A stretch of DNA of 64,000 nt from Paradevosia shaoguanensis (lineage in GTDB: Bacteria > Pseudomonadota > Alphaproteobacteria > Rhizobiales > Devosiaceae): positions 2,039,888 through 2,103,887 of the forward strand of contig NZ_CP068983.1 in NCBI RefSeq assembly GCF_016801025.1. The letters run 5' to 3'. The position numbers and the translations under genes were made by a program. A model generated the notes under the pieces. That model was not told the origin of the DNA and ran no database searches. It saw nothing but the letters and a program-made list of their open reading frames with translations. Positions 61,718 to 64,000 of this stretch are shown piece by piece. The stretch's first letter is position 1; each line of letters begins with the position of its first letter.

Positions 61718-62722
61718 ATGGCGCGCAAAGGCACAGCGACGGACGAGACTTCGCGCGGCCCGACCATGCGTGACGTGGCCCGGGCCGCTGGCGTGTCGTC
61801 GGCCACGGTTTCCTATGTCCTCAATAATCTCAACAAGGTAACGCCCGAAGTCGACGCGCATGTCCGCAAGGTGGCGCGCGAGATGGGCTACTCGCGCAAC
61901 AGCGCTGCGCGCGCGCTCAAGACCGGCCGGCACAACGTCATCGGCTGCATCGTGCCGACGCTGGCCTCCCCGGTTTTTCCCGAAATCGTGCAGGCCGTGC
62001 AGCGCCGCGCGGAAGAGCTGGGCTACGCCACCTTCGTCATCGACTCGGGCGAGGGTCCCAGGCGCGAGGCGCAGGCGATCCAGTCGCTGGCCAAGCACGG
62101 CGTGGATGGCGCGGTCGCCCTCCTCGCCTCGCGCCCGCCGCTCGCCGACCTGCCGCAATTCCCCATCGTCGCCATCGACCAGCCGGTGCCGGGCCTCGAC
62201 AGCGTCCGCGCCGACCACCGCACCGGCGGGCGCCTCATGGCCGAGCACGTCATCGCCCTCGGCCACAAGCGGGTAGGGCTCGTCTCGGGCGGGCAGGATC
62301 TGCTCTCCAGCCGCGAACGCCACGAGGGCTTCATGGATGCCGCGCGCGGCAAACTCGACATCTGCTGGGATGTCGAGGTCTCGCTCATCCCCACCCTGCC
62401 GCAGACCGCCATAGACGCCATCCGCCGCCGCGACGTCACCATGATCGCCTGCGTCAACGACGTCGTCGCCATCGGTGTCCTCAGCGTCCTGCGCGACAGC
62501 GGCATTGCCGTGCCGGCGGAAGTCTCGGTCTTCGGGTTCGATGACATGGTCTGGTCCGATTGGCCGCTGATCGATCTCACAACCATTCGCCAGCCGCTGG
62601 CCGAACTCGGTCGCGACGCCGTCGAACTCCTGGTCGATCGCCTCAACGATCCTACCCGTCCGCAGACCGATATCGTGCTGCCCGTCAGCCTCACCGAACG
62701 CGGATCAACCCGCGCGCTTTAG
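61718..62722 (+). CDS. LacI-family transcriptional regulator of the nucleoside importer operon
   Basis: 334 aa. HTH TMRDVARAAGVSSATVSYVL, hinge region GYSRNSAARALKTGR, then a LacI effector-binding domain with FPEIVQAVQRRAEELGYATF and FGFDDMVWSDWPLI. It is divergent from the BMP operon with two palindromic operators between them, so it is almost certainly its local regulator and regulates itself. Confidence 0.9.
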   Translation: MARKGTATDETSRGPTMRDVARAAGVSSATVSYVLNNLNKVTPEVDAHVRKVAREMGYSRNSAARALKTGRHNVIGCIVPTLASPVFPEIVQAVQRRAEELGYATFVIDSGEGPRREAQAIQSLAKHGVDGAVALLASRPPLADLPQFPIVAIDQPVPGLDSVRADHRTGGRLMAEHVIALGHKRVGLVSGGQDLLSSRERHEGFMDAARGKLDICWDVEVSLIPTLPQTAIDAIRRRDVTMIACVNDVVAIGVLSVLRDSGIAVPAEVSVFGFDDMVWSDWPLIDLTTIRQPLAELGRDAVELLVDRLNDPTRPQTDIVLPVSLTERGSTRAL

Positions 62723-62730
62723 GCTCGACT

Positions 62731-63045
62731 TCAGTCCCTCACCACCAGCGTCCGGTTCCGGCACGTATCCAGGTTGAGCCGCAGCTCGGATGCGTCCTTG
62801 AGCATCACTACGGCCAGCATCGGGCCGCACTCGCTGCTCAGCCGGACACGCGCTTTCGTCCCGGGGGCCACGTCGTCGGAAATGCCGCCCAGATTGTCTT
62901 CGATGAACTCCCCGTCTTCATCGAGCGGAAACAGGTTGAGGCTCGAAACCGGCTGGCTGGCCTCATTGACCAGCTGCAAGGTAAGCCCTTGCGCTAAAGC
63001 GGGTGAAGCGAGCAAAAGCAGGAAGACCAGAAAAGCTGCGCGCAT
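62731..63045 (-). CDS. Small secreted hypothetical protein
   Basis: 104 aa. A clear signal peptide (RAAFLVFLLLLASPALAQ) is followed by an acidic domain with two cysteines (SECGP and DTCRN) that could form a disulfide. The mature start LTLQLVNEASQPVSSLNLFP suggests a small beta-sheet fold. Convergent with the LacI gene, 8 nt apart. Function unknown. Confidence 0.65.
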   Translation of the reverse strand: MRAAFLVFLLLLASPALAQGLTLQLVNEASQPVSSLNLFPLDEDGEFIEDNLGGISDDVAPGTKARVRLSSECGPMLAVVMLKDASELRLNLDTCRNRTLVVRD

Positions 63046-63119
63046 GAAAAGGCATCCGGAGACGTGATGCCCCGCATCCTACCTGCGGCCGGCCGAGGTT
63101 CCCATAGCCCGTCACCGCT

Positions 63120-63509
63120 CTATTGCGAGAGCCAGCGATGCACGGCTTCGGCTGTATCTGTCGGGCTGGAATTGAATGCGAGCCGCGCTTGCGGCGCGAG
63201 CTGATGGACGAGGTTGATGATCTTCTCGAAAAGCAGCAGCAATTCCGGCGGCTCGCGCAGCCCCGCCCCGATCACCACGCAATCGAATGACCGCGACTGC
63301 AACGCCGCCTCGACAACCGTCTCGGCCGTCTCGCCCCGATCGACAAGGCAGCTTTCCACATCGTAACCGAACTCGCGCACACGGTTGATCTGCGTCTCGA
63401 GGTAGGTGCGCACCATGTCGGGCGTGAAGCCGGGCAGGGCGCTCAGATCAGCAAAGGCGGGATCAAGCCCGATGGCCAGAACCGCCCTGGGTTCACCAGC
63501 ATCCACCAT
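63120..63509 (-). CDS. Hypothetical protein
   Basis: 129 aa, soluble. The alternation AVLAIGLDPAFADL, then YDVESCLVDRGETAETVVE and FDCVVIGAGLREPPELL reads like a small alpha/beta Rossmann-like domain, similar to receiver-like or USP-type folds, but no catalytic motif is clear. It stands alone upstream of the small secreted protein. ATG at 63509 follows AAGGAGGGTGC. Confidence 0.65.
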   Translation of the reverse strand: MVDAGEPRAVLAIGLDPAFADLSALPGFTPDMVRTYLETQINRVREFGYDVESCLVDRGETAETVVEAALQSRSFDCVVIGAGLREPPELLLLFEKIINLVHQLAPQARLAFNSSPTDTAEAVHRWLSQ

Positions 63510-63643
63510 TGCACCCTCCTTGATCGCGTGCCTCGAGAAACAACCTCTCGGTTCCCGGACGGTTGCGCTTAGTGGACGTTACGCCAGGCTGGTCGCTCAG
63601 GGGTGCAGGTCGAAACAGCGATGTGGTGGAAGGCAATCGGAAC

Positions 63644-63719
63644 TGGTGGAGCTGAGGGGAATCGAACCCCTGACCTCATCATTGCGAACGATGCGCTCTC
63701 CCAACTGAGCTACAGCCCC
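63644..63719 (-). tRNA. tRNA-Ala (anticodon CGC)
   Basis: On the minus strand the full cloverleaf folds: acceptor GGGGCTG with CAGCTCC, D-arm GCTC/GAGC, anticodon arm CATCG/TGATG with loop TTCGCAA (anticodon CGC), T-arm AGGGG/CCCCT with TTCGAAT loop, and an encoded CCA end at 63644-63646. CGC decodes the alanine codon GCG. Confidence 0.94.
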
Positions 63720-63787
63720 GCTCCGATTTGCGCGATGCTTTTAGCGAAAAGCTGGGGCGAGGCCTAGTCCCTTTTGCAGGAAATTTG

Positions 63788-64000
63788 TCAGGCGAGCTTT
63801 TCGGCGAGGAGGCTGCGGGCCGAGGCGATGACGGCGTCCGTGGCCGGGATCAGGGGGTGGCCGAGTATGGCTCGGGCGGCGGTGGAATCGAGGGTCTTGT
63901 AGATGCCCAGCTCGCCCAGATTGCCGCGCACGTCGCTGTCGAAGAGGGCATAGAGGCGGACGAGCCAGTCCGGCATTTCGAAGCGTGGCACCTTGCGGGC
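63788..64000 (-). CDS. C-terminal end of an SDR/NAD-dependent epimerase-type protein; runs off the window
   Basis: The last 70 codons are visible. The pattern LVRLYALFDSDVRGNLGELG with a following KTLDSTAARAILGHPLIP and a final ARSLL resembles the C-terminus of NAD-dependent epimerase/dihydroflavonol-reductase-type SDR proteins. The catalytic part lies beyond the right edge, so activity cannot be judged. Confidence 0.65.
   Translation of the reverse strand, partial: ARKVPRFEMPDWLVRLYALFDSDVRGNLGELGIYKTLDSTAARAILGHPLIPATDAVIASARSLLAEKLA

Overview
The window is GC-rich chromosomal DNA from an alphaproteobacterium, most likely Hyphomicrobiales and possibly Devosiaceae. That placement is an inference from three things: a rhizobial-style exo (succinoglycan-like) locus, a rhizobial-style iol locus with IolR-type boxes, and an FMN-riboswitch-controlled ribN-type gene. 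Genes are closely packed in operons with many 1-4 nt overlaps. No transposase, integrase, prophage gene or CRISPR array was seen. The only RNA genes or elements recognised are one tRNA-Ala(CGC) and the FMN riboswitch.

Layout. (1) 1-9045: myo-inositol catabolism (iolD fragment, iolC fused to an aldolase-like domain, iolG, an RpiR-type iolR) with a sugar/inositol ABC importer and a second Gfo/Idh/MocA dehydrogenase. Two exact GGAA-N6-TTCC boxes lie between iolR and the importer. (2) 9082-10587: ribN with an FMN riboswitch and a TTG start, then an unusual structured unit around a 23-codon ORF with a perfect Shine-Dalgarno. (3) 10938-14981: a putrescine/spermidine-type potFGHI operon. (4) 15503-22320: pseudouridine degradation (psuG-psuK), a DUF1304 membrane protein, a cysteine-free molybdopterin-fold protein next to a GGDEF-EAL enzyme, and an MFS transporter.

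(5) 22442-34583: the most interesting block. An AfuABC/FbpABC-type importer with a fused double permease is followed by two inositol-monophosphatase-family enzymes, a HAD hydrolase, a dual-specificity-type phosphatase, a Na/Pi-cotransporter with a PhoU-like tail, a large metallophosphoesterase and a LacI-family regulator. Four copies of one palindrome (TTGCAC-N4-GTGCAA or close variants) lie before the importer operon, before the second phosphatase operon and before the regulator. This looks like one regulon for taking up a phosphorylated organic compound, removing its phosphate and disposing of the Pi. The substrate cannot be told from sequence.

(6) 34749-37948: an Asp/Glu-racemase-family protein and a three-gene unit of a secreted CPFC protein, a MacB/LolD-like ATPase and an FtsX-like permease with a His/acid-rich loop. 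(7) 38138-55178: an exo-type exopolysaccharide locus (exoL-exoA-exoM-exoP; galU/exoN; exoY-hyp-exoO-exoQ-GT2-exoT; exoV, exoK, exoF and a zinc-ribbon protein on the other strand). It has six glycosyltransferases and no recognised exoH, exoZ, exoU or exoW.

(8) 55476-62722: a nucleoside-type (BMP family) ABC importer in an operon with an ADP-ribosylglycohydrolase-family enzyme, controlled by a divergent LacI regulator with two similar operators. (9) 62731-64000: two small hypothetical proteins, the tRNA and the end of an SDR/epimerase-type gene. Recurrent GC-rich palindromes and a dispersed element of about 80 bp fill several intergenic regions.
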